Shown here: positions 49,426 to 61,779 of the stretch, piece by piece
Position numbering within the stretch: position 1 is the stretch's first letter
How the letters are laid out: the number at the start of each line of letters is the position of its first letter
From: Gnetum montanum
Taxonomy: Eukaryota > Streptophyta > Gnetopsida > Gnetales > Gnetaceae
Direction: 5' to 3'
Length of the DNA: 64,000 nucleotides
Assembly (NCBI GenBank): GCA_015680685.1
Contig: MNCI01004656.1
Coordinates: 1,688,985-1,752,984, forward strand
Notes under the pieces: model-generated
Told to the model about the DNA's origin: nothing
Database searches by the model: none
What the model saw: only the letters and a program-made list of their open reading frames with translations
Made by a program: the position numbers and the translations under genes

Positions 49426-51207
49426 GGTAACAAGTTTACTGATTAAATAAGTCCCTATTTGATCGGCAAGATCTTTCGTGGCACCCCAAATCCATTCTCT
49501 CCAGCACGGCCCTCGTACGGATTCGGGATTGGAAATTTGTACACGGAAATCCTCTTGGTATTTCCAACAACCGATGTTTTCCATCATTACAATAGTCAAT
49601 ACAAAACTTTCATAAAAGTTAAGAAGAATATAATAGTTTGTTAAATCAATATATCTGTTGAAATTAAACCTTTTACTTGCAAACCATCAGATTCATGCTC
49701 TAACAAAACAATGCCTCATGAACATTTTGGAGTATTATGAATGAAGATTTCTTGAAGTTTACAATGATGAAAACTAAATATTTGAATCACACTAAAAATT
49801 TTCTAGAAGAGCTACAAGTTATTATTGCTTCTACAATATGGGAAAAACTTGAAAAAGTATGTGCATAGATGAAAATCACTTCTAAATATAGTAAGGATTA
49901 CTTATGTGACAATAGGTCTTCATAAAAAGTTGTAAAGGCTTATCATATTTTATGTGCAAGTTAAGTAGATAAAAAAAATATTTGTTAGAAGAAAGTAGAT
50001 AAAAATGTTTATGAAGATGGTGATCATGTCTTTTTATGCTATCATGTAATTGTGCATATTTAAATCTAGTTTTAAAAGCTACAAATTATAGGATATTATA
50101 GAAAATTATACTTAAGATTAATGAAACTTAACATATGAATATAATTTAGAGTGCTTTGTTAGCACATGTAATCTTTTGGAACTTTTGAACAACAAAAATC
50201 AATTTAGATAACATGTAATGGTTTGTGTAACAAAAATTGAAGGATGTGATATTTAAAATAAGATTTGAATCCTTAATTCTTTGAGCTTTATATAGTTTTT
50301 ATTTTTATTTTTATTTTTAGATATAAGATTATATTTTTATCTTGAGATAATTAGTTTATTAGAAATCTGATCTATCATCTTAATTGATCCTAAAGATGCT
50401 TACCATATGTCAAATCTTTATTATTATTATATTCCCTTTTTCTTCTTATAAATTCATCTAAAGAAAGAACAAAAAATGAATAGTAAAAAATAATTAAAAA
50501 TAATTCAATGATATTGCAAAAGAAATAAGATTAGGCCTCTCCATGAACCTCTATAATCAACCCTACTTTATTAAGACAAGGCTACCATAATGATTCATTT
50601 TTCCTTATTATTTTTAAAAAATTTAAAAGTTTGTCCATTTTAATCATTATAGATTTTTCCTAAAGTTATTATCCTAGTGCATGTCTACTCTTACGATACT
50701 GGGTCTTTGGTCACCAGTGAATCTCCTTAGTCGACCTATTTATTTATTAGGGATGAACTAGAATCTTTTCTATTTCCAAATAATAACTTCACTTCGAATG
50801 ATGATCCAAAGATTTTGAGGCCACAAATTTCAAGCCAATTCTTGGTTATGGGGATGTGACCATCATAACTGAGTCATTATCATGATCATCAAAAACTGAA
50901 AAACAAATCAACCACATTTAAGTAAAGACCAAAGCATGTGTTATATATGTAGATCTCTCTATCTAGAAGCTTTACATATAAATATATAATATTAATGTAT
51001 AAGGTTGTCTAAATCAAATGGCACAATGGATTACAACATTTGGAAAGCTTATAAAGGATAAGCATGATTGAATGTTTGTCATTTGTTCAAATTCAAATAA
51101 GCCTAGCTCAATTGTTCAACCACCTTCCCTCCTCCACTAGGTAACAAACAAAGAAAATCAAGACCAAATCCTTTGAAATAATCAAATGTCGTGTCAATGG
51201 ATAAAGA
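49426..51207. other. No gene recognised
   Basis: The first 200 bases are CpG-containing, possibly the leader of the element above. The remainder is very AT-rich with short chance frames only. Confidence 0.4.
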
Positions 51208-51662
51208 CTAGCTTAGATATATATATATATATATATATATCAATTGGGCAAGATGATTTTAAAGAAGATGATGTTAACCAAGCTTGACTAGTGGACAAGG
51301 TAACAAGATAACTAGAAATGAAATCACTCATCTCTTCTCTATTTCTCTACCACTTACCTAATTTAGTTTTACCTGCTCAATCAATTTTGCTCTATTTTTG
51401 TTTATTCATGGAATTTTTTTTTGAAATAAATCTCTCACATAAATAATGCAAAAAAATACCATGAAAAAACAAAGATAGAGTAAACTTGACCAAGAGGGTG
51501 AAACTACATTGGGTAAGTTGTAAAGAAAAAAAGAGATGAGTGATTCTATTTTTAATTATCTTGTTACCTCGTCCAATAGCCAAGCTTGGTTAACATCATC
51601 TTCTTTAAAATCATCTTTTCCAATTAATAGATATATATATATATATATATATCTAAGTTAGT
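51208..51662. mobile_element. Fold-back inverted repeat (MITE-like) flanked by (TA)n
   Basis: Left arm from CTAGCTTAGATAT plus (TA)n, then CAATTGGGCAAGATGATTTT and about 180 further bases. The right arm is its reverse complement with about 10 percent differences. The arms meet near 51435 with almost no loop. Both arms have the (TA)n run immediately outside the CAATTGG core, so the element either inserted into a TA microsatellite or carries it. No coding capacity. The rice MITE family Micron is known to insert into (TA)n, which makes a MITE plausible; an inverted-repeat small-RNA locus is the alternative. Confidence 0.75.
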
Positions 51663-51934
51663 GGAGTGGTTTCATGGGCTATGTGTAGAATTTAATTATT
51701 TGTTGAATTTTTTAAGTTATCATCACTATTTAAATTTCAAATAATCTATACCGGTAAACATAAATTGGTAAAAATAGAAGTTTATATATTTCATATATGT
51801 TGATGAAGGAATACATTGCACAATTATTATAAAAAACATTATAGAACTATATAATAGGATTCAACAAAAGACAAAATACAATGATAAGTGTGAACTCAAT
51901 ATGCCTAATCCTCCAATTGAGCAAAATGAACTTC

Positions 51935-52950
51935 CTATCCAATTCTACCTTGGTGATGTTTAGCATCTGAAATCTTTTTGTATCTTTGCACAAAGAAAGG
52001 AGGACGAATCTTCAAAGAATAAATGGTCTTGACTCTAGATAATGCAACAAACATTAGACCTATAACTTCTCTTAAACCAATGTCAATAGTAGCCTTATCT
52101 AGTATCATTCCTTGAGACTTATGAATAGTCATGGCCCATGTCAACCATAAAGATAACTATCTCAATGCTATTTAGACCACAGGTATAATTGGCACATGAT
52201 GAGAATTATCATTATCAAAGGCACATCCAATGTAGGAGTTAAAATCAACAATAACATATGATGGTAAGGTAGGTGGTTGTTTACCTAGAGGATACATAAT
52301 ACTGTGAATCATGCCAAGTGTACCATTCACCAATCTTGCTTTAGGCCAAAGGTTAACTATGAGGGTTACCCTTTCACCTTCACAGACAAGTAGAGATTAC
52401 TTAATATTATCACTGTCATCATCTAAGATTCTAAATCCATGGGGATCTCTATCTGCTACTCACACAACAATGGGTCTCTACATTATTTGCAACATCTTCT
52501 TATTGTGTCATTGGACTTTATCCTTAGTATCATATAAGTGCATTAATTTTTCAAAACCATCTAATCCACTTGAAGTCAATAGAGGATTCATTTGAGTAGC
52601 CAAGAAATTATAGTCTTCACCATGGCTTTTTCCTTCTCTAATATGCATCAATACTTCCCTGAATCTTTGTTATTGAGGATCATTTCCAAACTAACAAAAA
52701 ATTGCATCTAAAACAACAAAGGTATGAAACGATTTCCAAACCCTTATAATATCTAGATTCATGGATGCGTAAGGCACAACATCAAGCATAGGACGAATCT
52801 GATCCAAATCACCTATTAATATAAGTAATCATCCTCCAAAAACTTCATTGTGATGTTCTAAAAAATTTTCTCTTAGTCATCTATTAATGCTTTGTAATAC
52901 TCTTCCTCCTGCAAAACTCATTTTATCAATTATTATGTATCTTACCTATG
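51935..52950 (-). pseudogene. PIF1-type helicase pseudogene (probably Helitron-derived)
   Basis: Read leftwards from 52950: IIIDKMSFAGGRVLQSINR (Walker B, normally D-E), GDLDQIRPMLDVVPYASMN (motif III), MNPLLTSSGLDGFEKLMHLY, LVNGTLGMIHSIMYPLGKQP (the LxNGxxG box), and the open frame 51935-52144 with WAMTIHKSQGMILDKATIDI and VALSRVKTIYSLKIRPPFF. These follow the PIF1/RRM3 order. The Walker A half is missing, so the copy is N-terminally truncated, with stops throughout. PIF1-like helicases occur as host genes and in plant Helitrons; the repeat-rich setting favours Helitron. No Rep domain is visible. Confidence 0.82.
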
Positions 52951-54999
52951 ATAGATGATGTTGTATACTTATCTTTGTACAGGAAGAGAGTTCTTTCTAG
53001 GCACCTATTCTAATGTTTCATGTCTGGCCCTTTCTCTCCTTGCCTGGGTTCTGTATCCCTTGAAATTACCATCCCTTGAACAATTAGAGTACTCTACGAT
53101 TGAGTTAGCAACCCTTCACAAACATGAAAAAATTTGGTAACTCAAAAAAATGCAAATAACTAAATAAACAAATAAGAAAGGGATGTAATTGAGTAGGAGA
53201 GTATCACTTTAACATGGTTAAGGTCATCAGTTAGAGTCATATTATCCCTATAGCCCTTTTACTCTTTCCATGGCTTATTAGATTTACCAAATGTTCAATG
53301 AGATTTTTTGAGATCTATCTATGAAACTAAATTTTTAATGTTGTCCATTGAAATTTTTAAATTTCTATTTATATATGTTGAGTGGACTTGGATTTATGTT
53401 TACTAATAGTGTATCAGACATATTGATGAAACTGAATTTTTATTTACATCTATCCATGACCTATCAATGGTTTTTTAGAAAAAAAAGTACTTTCTTAAAT
53501 CTATTTGTAGAAGAAAATTCCTAAATGCTCTTCCATGACAAATGTATTAAATTACCTATCTACAAAATGTTTTATAAGTTTTTATTAGAATAGAAGATCT
53601 CATAAAACATATTAATACTAAAAAAGTTAAATATTAAATATCTAGTCAACAAATTCACCAATGAACATCGAATGTAATCTATAGAAAAGATTGATTCCTA
53701 CATTTTTATGATCAAGAAACCCTATAAAATATTATTATTCTAATGTTAAGTTGTACATGGCAATGTGAATTGTAGCCATATCTACGAGAGTAGCACTTCA
53801 CTTCACTTCAGTTCACCACAATGCCATAGTGCTATGGTGGGCAACTAGGTCAGTAGGAGAGGGCTTCTCTGTGGACCACCGAAATGGATGTAGTGGTAGA
53901 ACCAAACCCATGATGGTGCCAACTAAGAGATGCATAAGCCACTTTAGCAACCACACCACCCACACCAGTTGATACTCCTCCATGTAATTTCATTCCAATA
54001 CCTCTAGAACAAGGCATAGTATCTAGCCAATGTTGACCTCATCTTGCTAAACACATGGTAGGATCTAGAGTTGCTGGTGTTCATGGATCTAGTAAAACAA
54101 TTCTCCAGCAAGCTGCTACTGGTGGGTCCATTAGCTTTGCTACAAAAATGTAACCATGTCATGGCCTTCTAGACAAGCTTCTGGGCAGAGGATCAAGGAT
54201 GCCTAGGCTAGTTGAATGATCATTAGGAGACCATTGGATAGGTGCTCTATGTTATCTTCAGTAGCATCATGATCATGATTGAGTCTGAGCTAGTGAAGTT
54301 TGTGTGGAGGCTTATAGCCATGAGATTGCAATTCCTGTGGGTGCTGCACCTAGACACGATCCACGATGGTTCTGCTGATGCCAGTAGAGTCCATGGAGGG
54401 GACACGGGATCGAGGCTTGCTTGTGGCATGGGCACCATAGCAGAAGATTCTGCAACATCTGACAGTAGGAGAGTTCCTAATGCATAGTAGCTAGAACTCC
54501 ATGATGGAAGGCCTCTACGCCAATGTGCACATGCTATAGTGGCCCTTGTACACTAAGCAGGTAAAGAATCAGTGCTTCGTGAGTAGTGTCTAGTTCATCA
54601 GTTTTGAGATAGAGATGTAGGATGAGATCCAAAGAGACTGCATGGCAAAAATGGTGTAGAAATTCATGGACCAAAATGATACCAATGGTGCTGCCATGTG
54701 CACCAATGTGAGGAAAATGCATGAGAGTGTTGTTGTGAAGGATTATCTCTACCCATACATCATGTTTTTTCCTTCCCACATTTTCTTCCCACTTTGTGGG
54801 ATATTATGTAACACGTGACATGGTAGGGCAACAAACTTCACTCCCCCCCCTCCATTATGCCAGATGCGTTGGCCTCTCGACCAAAAAAATGTTTGAATAG
54901 ACACGTAGCAATTAGAGATACCCACAGCAACCATTTTTACTGTAATAATTTATAAACAAAAGCCAATGGACTCTGTTTCACATTGGAAATTTTTTGAAG
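52951..54999. other. Unassigned stretch, higher GC from 53780 to 54930
   Basis: 53000-53760 is AT-rich with nothing recognised. From 53780 to 54930 the composition shifts to a gene-like mix, with readable plus-strand pieces in different frames: MRLQFLWVLHLDTIHDGSAD at 54321-54380, then KFMDQNDTNGAAMCTNVRKM at 54660-54720. They share no frame and match no family I recognise. It could be a decayed captured gene or part of an unfamiliar element. A C9 run lies near 54842. Confidence 0.35.
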
Positions 55000-57244
55000 T
55001 ACTGCGTTATCCTTATTTTTCTAGGGATGGTAGACCTAAAAAAAGAATAATAATATTTGAAAAATTAAGAGTATATTAGATCAAAGAGAGAGCCTAAAAA
55101 AAGCCTAATGATTCTTGAGATACCTCTTCAAGTTTTCATCCTTACAAACAATATTGAAAAGTCTTCTCTCTAGATAGGAAAAGAATGAGGCCTTGCCTTT
55201 ATTCAAAAGGGCCCTCACATATTTTCACTTCTTACTAAAAGGTTTCTTGTAAAGAGAAGGAGAAAACTCTCTCTAAAAAAGAATACATCATTTAGAGATA
55301 AAGAACAAATAATAGAAAACAAAATACTTGTTCAGCTTTCCTTGAGAGCCTTTTTGCTTGAATTTGTAGTTGAAAGCTTTTCATCCTTCCCTTTTGTATT
55401 ACAAGTATTTGAATTATAGTACTCAAATCCCCACCTATAAATTATATCTTACAAATTAATCAAAATTTTCTTCTCCCTTTTCTTTTTTAGGGTTAATGCA
55501 TTTGTTAATATAGGTTTTTTAGCTTTATTGCTTTAACAAATAAATATAAGAAGAAATCTATTTTGCCTTAGGGTATTCTAAACCAATTCTATTATGTTAT
55601 TGTCCAACCAACTATCTTTTACAAATGTTTTTGTATGGGTTCTCATCTAAGAAATAAATGTTAGAAACAATAGAAGAAATTAAGTTCTAAGCGAATATGA
55701 AAACACAATATGATATTATGTTTCTTGCTTACACTCATAATCTCCTTAGAGATACTCTAAAAGTGATGCTTGCAACTTGAGATAAAGGATGGCTTTATAA
55801 AGGAGTTCTTATGGCTTAATAAATTGAATATTCAAGAACACATTCTTTAGTCTAGTATCAAAAAAGGTCATTCTCTCAAAGCTACAATACACATTCTACC
55901 AAGTGGGGGCTTGGGAGGGTCAATGAATAAGCAAAAGGCTAACCTCTTCAAGTGGAAGACATAAGAAATGTGCACCTTACCATCACTCCAAATGACTTGA
56001 GAATCAAGCACCTTACATTCTTTCTTCTAGTAAACACCCTAGCAAAATGATGAAATAAATATTATTTCAAATATTTAGAGAAAATGCAAAAGGAAATTAT
56101 TATTCAAAGATTTGAAAAAATGTAGAAGAAAATAAACATTCCTATTTGAATAATACAAAGGGAGACCTTATTCAAAGATAAAAAATTATTTAATTTCTGG
56201 TATTCCTCACCATTTAAGGTGCACAATTAGGAGAGCATAAATGGGATGTTATTATCTCAAAGTTCAAACAAGCATAGCTCAAAAATGAAATCAAATCTAA
56301 AATTTTATTACATTTGTAGACCTTCTGAATCAATTGTAGACTAGAAATATATATTCTATGAATTTTGAAAACATTATTAAGAAAACAACGGAGTGTTCTT
56401 GGTAACATTCCAACAAATTTGAACTGTAATATCCCATCTATGTTTAATAATGATACCTCAAGTGTGACTTAAAATAGCAACTTCTTTTCTAAGAAGACAA
56501 TGAGCTAACCACTTAGATAGGATTTAAAATACTTAATAGAAATTCTTTTTAAAATGCTGATAGCAAGCATATCTTTGAAAATGAACAATGCATTTTTCTA
56601 CCATATCCTGCATTTGAATACATCAGATGATAAATTTGTTCAAAATAATAAAAACAAAACACTTGCTAATTTTCCTAATTTTGTTGGCAAAATTAGTTGC
56701 CACTAGATTTCTATTAGCTAATAAATTTAAGCAGTCCACATATTTAAGTTTCATTATAATGCTGTCTGCAGAACACGAAGCCAAACGGAGTTCCGGAAGC
56801 GAACTGGGACCAGATATTTACATTATTAATTTACTCTAAATATACACAGGGTATATGATCATTGTGGCTCTGAGAGAGGTATTTCCCATGTACCTATCAG
56901 ACTACAAAATTCCTGATTATCACGTTTTGGTAATTAATTTTACTTTGACAGTTTCAGCTCTAGACCTGTACTTCTATTCTGACTCTTGAGCAAATGTAAA
57001 TATGATATAGGTTGCTGGCAGCCTGCCAAAGGCTTCTTCGGTTGACCAAATCTTAGAGCACTATACCAGATTGTTTCCCTGTATAATACAGATTATAAAA
57101 TAGTTTGGAAACTGCTGGCTTGTTATCGCAGAAACTACAGATTATACAAATAGTGGACAGTTTTTCTTGTCCTGCGACTTACTGGTTTCTATCAGCGTTA
57201 AAGTTAGTATTTAAAGTTATGCATCAAAAGAATCTGATTCGTGG
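55000..57244. other. No gene recognised
   Basis: AT-rich, low-complexity sequence with short unrelated frames. Near 56775-56820 a short CpG-containing stretch reads NTKPNGVPEANWDQIF on the plus strand, but it is isolated and I cannot assign it. Confidence 0.4.
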
Positions 57245-58550
57245 AAGCGAGGAATCCAGGATTCGCGATTCTGAACGTGTTTGGGTACGTGTGCCTCAAA
57301 AAAAATGGGTACGGGTTCGTAGCCGGGTACATGATAGAGAAAATTTAAATATATTACTTTTTAAAAAAAATTAAATCCCATATATCATAAAAATACGTTG
57401 TAAAACATAGAAGAAGTGCAATGTAAATCCAAAATATTGTTAATGCTTCAAAATTGCACAGAAGATTGCAATATCACCATTAAAATTGAGGCAAGAAAAT
57501 TTGCAAAGGTATGGAGGGCAGTGAATCCATTTCCTTACTCAGGAGCCATAATCTGGCCAAACATATAATTTCTGCAACCAAAATGACAGCAATAAAATGA
57601 AATCTTTTTGTTACTCAAAAAATAAAATTAAGCCTCAACCCTCAACCAAATTTATAACAAATCAGGTCTGCTAATACTTTTGTTCAACGACTACCTGTGA
57701 GTAGCACCCTAGGAACTACTTGTGAGTAGGGCCATGTTGAAGATGACTGTATTATAAGAATACACAACTTAACTAAACTAGGCACAACCCAGTAACTCAT
57801 CTCACCTATAATGATGGAAAACCTTTCACACGCTGGAAAATCCACACTAGTCGGGATGAAGGGGAAGGTAAAAACAGAGCACCATGAGCTTGCATATGGC
57901 AATTGTCTATGTGCTGCGTGAGCTTCGTTGCTTTATAGGCAAACAGATTTTTTAAAAAGTTGAACAAGCATCCATCCGTCATCATGTTCCATCATGTTCA
58001 TGACTCATGACGCTGACCCTGTTTTGTTTTTTCTTTTTCAAGCAGAGATATTTGAAAAAGAGCAAAAAACCAGCAATGAACAATAAACACGCGAGAATGT
58101 GAGGCGAATCCATGCAAATGCAATGTTTTGCTCGCACGCCCCGTCCAAAACTTTCCGTATGACCCATACTTGCCACTTCGGCCATCGGTTACCATAGTAG
58201 CCCTTTCGTGATTTCCGTGTTTGTTTATTTATTCGTACTCCCTTGTTTTCTGTGGTCCGTCTGCCGATGCCATGAATCTTGATTGGAAATTTTTGGTATG
58301 ATTCAGAACAGGAGAAGATATATAAGATTTTAAGGCAAAATGCAGACATCGCAAGAACTAAAAAGGCAATAACAATACCAGGCGAGGCAAGGCGACCATA
58401 TCAATGTATATTTTTAAATCCAGACAAAATTTTATTAAAAATTATAAAATACGTACCCACTGCGAATTTAATACGTTTCTGTACGCGCTCCCGAATCCGA
58501 CGCGAACTGTTCGTGAAAATTTATAGGGAATCGCGAATCTCCGGCGCATA
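57245..58550. mobile_element. Possible DNA transposon remnant with CpG-rich inverted ends
   Basis: GATTCGCGATTC at about 57269-57280 recurs inverted as GAATCGCGAATC at about 58528-58539. Both lie in short CpG-rich blocks containing GGGTACG-type repeats (57287-57330, and the inverse at 58450-58500). The 1.2 kb between has no recognisable transposase. Inverted terminal motifs around a non-coding core suggest a non-autonomous DNA element. I could not find a target duplication, so the edges and class are uncertain. Confidence 0.35.
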
Positions 58551-58849
58551 GGTTTAAACAGATGTATGGAAATTTCACAAGCTTTTCGGATCCACTCTGT
58601 CTTTTACCATTTCATGTTGTAAACTACGATTATCGAAAATAGAGATTCACGTTACCGTAAGAGTAATAAAATATTATAATATATTTGCACTGTTTACACA
58701 AAAAACGAAGAGGATTCCTTGGTTCTAGCCATCGATCGTACAAAGTTAGCAATCCTGGAACTCAGGATGGTGCAGGCATATGAATTTGAGGTTGAGGTTA
58801 TCTAAGGTTTGTGCAAAATTGGTTCACGCAAATGGAAAAAATGTTGACA

Positions 58850-59220
58850 TTTGGCAGTGTATGGTACGGAGTTCGATTACTCAAATGGTCCCAACGGGCC
58901 GAGAAACTGGGGTAGAATTAAAAAGGAATGGCGTTTGTTTAGCAAAGGCGAGCGTCAGTCTCCGATCAATATCGTTGAAAAAAACGCTGAGCTTCATCCT
59001 TTACTGGGACCTCTGCGGCTGTTTTACAAGCCTTCCAAAGCCACACTGTTAAACGCAGGCCATTACATCGAGGTGCTACAGAAACACCAGACGTTTAACT
59101 ACCTTTTAAATCTGAGTTTAATCTCTTTCTTGTCATTGTAGGATAAAATTATTTTATCTTTGCAGGTGCAGCAGATACACTGACATACACCTTAGAGCAC
59201 TTAATTAATGGCAAAAGGTA
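58850..59220 (+). pseudogene. Alpha-carbonic anhydrase fragment (one exon plus decayed second)
   Basis: After a plausible splice acceptor (TTGACATTTGGCAG) the frame reads VYGTEFDYSNGPNGPRNWGR, then IKKEW, GERQSPINIVEKNAE, LGPLRLFYKPSKA and LLNAGHYIEVLQ. This is the N-terminal part of a plant alpha-CA (pattern F-x-Y...G-P-x-x-W-G...W...G-x-x-Q-S-P-I-x-I). Alpha-CAs hydrate CO2 to bicarbonate using zinc held by three His. Those His lie in later exons and are not seen. The usual Cys shortly after the W is Phe (WRLFSKG). A second piece after TTTGCAG (59166) reads AADTLT..YTLEHL, as in the next exon minus a few codons. Nothing follows before element K, so this is a truncated pseudogene or gene fragment. 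Confidence 0.75.
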
Positions 59221-59400
59221 ATAAAAGCAAATGCAAAGATTCCATATCCTATCTTGTAATCTTTTTATTAGATTATTTTGTAAGAAAATAATTGTGCAGA
59301 AAACCACATAGCACAAGTAATCAAAGTACAAAATGCGGAAGCAAATGACACAAGAAATTCACATACATAAATAACTAGAAATGCACAATTCTTGAGCAAA

Positions 59401-59760
59401 TGTAACTAACCTCCACCCATTGATGTCTCCTATTAAATTTGACGTTTTGATTTTTCTTTCACACGATTGCTTTGCAACCATGGTGTATGCAATCCTGAAG
59501 CATCTGTGAAAGGGATTGGAATTGCAATCCTACTATGATTCGTAGTGCCTTTGTTCTTCCATCAAGAATGAATTTATAGGTCATAGAATCGATTACCATA
59601 AGAGACCCAATGCCAACCCCAAAAAAATGCGTTACAGGATATGGAAACCACCTTGATATGTTAACCAACTCATAACCCATAAAAATGCATTAGTGGGCAT
59701 GGTGGCCACTTTCATGCATTAACTAATGCATGAAGCATGTTAGTGGTAACGCATGCTACA
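59401..59760 (-). repeat. Probable 3' LTR of copia element K
   Basis: On the minus strand it begins TGTAGCATGCG, right after the purine-rich CAAGTGGGAGACCAAGTCG (typical for copia), and ends GTTAGTTACA, giving TGTA...TACA ends and about 360 bp. A TATA-like CCTATAAATTC lies near 59575. The partner LTR is outside the window, so the ends are inferred from motifs only. Confidence 0.5.
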
Positions 59761-60061
59761 ATCTTCGACTTGGTCTCCCACTTGGTCTTCATATTTAATC
59801 AAGTTGAGAGTTTAAGAAATAAATGCATAAATTATGACAATAGTTCCTCTTAATATGAGTATTATCTTTTATGTATTACAATGCATCATCTTTCAAATAT
59901 AATTTATTATATGGTAACTTAACTTTATGAATAAACCCAATGTTCATTCTAGGTCATGCCATATGTATATTTTCTCTAATAACTATTTATGCAAACCATA
60001 TAAGAAAATAGCACAACTGAATAAGATTTTCATTAAGACTGTAAGTTGTACATATAACAAA

Positions 60062-61500
60062 TTACATTATGGAACCAAGTCCCATCTAAACTACGTCATC
60101 CTTAAATGACTTTGGCGGCATTTCTTTTGTCAAAGGATAAGCTATCATTAATTTAGTACTAATATGTGTAATGACCACTTTGTTTTCCTTAATGCATTTC
60201 CTTATGGCTAAGTACTTGATGTCAATGTCTTTACTTCGACTATCACTATTATTATTCTTATCCATAAAGACAACAGCTAAATTGTGACAAAATATTTTTA
60301 ATGGCCTAGATATAGAATCCACAATTCTAAGCCTTGATATGAAACTCTTTAACCATACATCATGTGAAGTAGCCTCAAAACAAGAAACGAACTCTACCTC
60401 CATGGTGGAAGTAGCAACCAAAGTTTTCTTTGCACTCATCTAGGATATAGCTCCTCCAACTAGCATTAAAACATAACGAGATGTTGATTTCCATGAATCA
60501 ACATAGCTAGCAGAGTTTAAATCAAAGTAGCTAGTCACCTCCAAGGAGTCAGTTTATTTATATATAAGCATGTAGTCTTTTGTACCTTGAAGGTACCTCA
60601 TCACGTTTTTTGTAGCCCTCTAGTGGTCAATACCTAGATTACTCTAATATCTACCCAACATTCCCATAGCAAATGCAATGTCAGGTCTTGTGCAAACGTA
60701 AGCATACATAAGGCTTCCAACAACTGAACCATAGGAAATGTTCCTCATATGAATTTTCTCTAAATCATTCCTAGGGTAGTGCTTCAAATTGAACTTTTCA
60801 TCCTTTACAATGGATGCTATGCTTGGTGAACAATATTTCATCTAAAACCTCTCTAAAAGTTTATTGATATAGGTTTCTTGCAACAATCCCAAAATACATC
60901 TAGATCTATCCCTATGGATTTGTATGCCAATGACATAAGATGTCTCACCCATATCCTTCATTTCAAGATTCTTAGAGAGAAAATGTTTCACCTCGTATAG
61001 AGATCCACTATTATTGGTTACATAAAGGATATCATCCACATATAGGACAAGGAAATATATTTTTTCCCATTGATCTTTTGGTATATATATTGATCCATGT
61101 TGTTTTCTTGAAAACCAAATGAAGTGATCATATCATGGAATTTTAAGTACCATTGACGATAGGCTTATTTCAATCTATATATGGATTTCTTGAGCTTGCA
61201 TACAAGTTTCTCACCATCACTAGACAAAAATCCTTCAAGCTGTTTTATATAAACATCATCCTCTAGATCACCATTAAGGAATTTTGTTTTTACATCCATT
61301 TGATGTAATTCAAGATCAAAATAGACACCCACTATCATGATAACATGAAGGGATTCCTTCTTAGTTATATGAGAAAAGGTCTCCTTGTAATCTATTCCCT
61401 CTTTCTAAGTGAACCTTTTAGCAACAAGTCCAGCCTTATATCTTTCAATGTTACCTAATGAGTCTTTTTTAGTCTTGAAGACCCATTTGCATCCAATGTC
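60062..61500 (-). pseudogene. Reverse transcriptase and RNase H of copia element K
   Basis: RT: CKWVFKTKKDSLGNIERYKA (about 61460-61500), QMDVKTKFLNGDLEDDVYI (first catalytic Asp kept), KKSIYRLK, and VLYVDDILYVTNNS with the catalytic YVDD intact (61000-61040). Then MKDMGETSYVIGIQIHRDRS and GSLMYAYVCTRPDIAFAMG. RNase H: SWKSTSRYVLMLVGGAISWM, STMEVEFVSCFEATSH, KDIDIKYLAIRKCIKENKVV. It ends MGLGSIM and a TAA at 60062. Single in-frame stops (from Arg, Gln or Trp codons) disable it. Confidence 0.92.
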
Positions 61501-61779
61501 TTTTACACCATCAAGCAACTTAACAAGATCCCATACTCCATGAGATGACATAGAATTCATTTCATCCTTCATGGCATCATATCACAAGTTAGATTCCTTA
61601 CAACTCATGGCTTGTGAAAAGGTTTTGTGATCATTTTCAACTCCTATGTTGTAGTTAGACTTCTGTAGATACATCATATAGTTACTAAGGATCATTGATC
61701 GCCTTACTCTAGTATATCTTCTTAATGTTGATTCATCATTCTCTTGAGGATCATGATGTTCAATAGTCTATTCAACAGG

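Noticed and set aside
49426-49445. Initiator-Met primer-binding site
   Set aside because: Only about 7 of 12 bases match TGGTATCAGAGC; too weak to list as its own feature.
54242-54487. 81-codon frame in the higher-GC block
   Set aside because: Overlaps a minus-strand frame, has no family pattern and no splice or start context.
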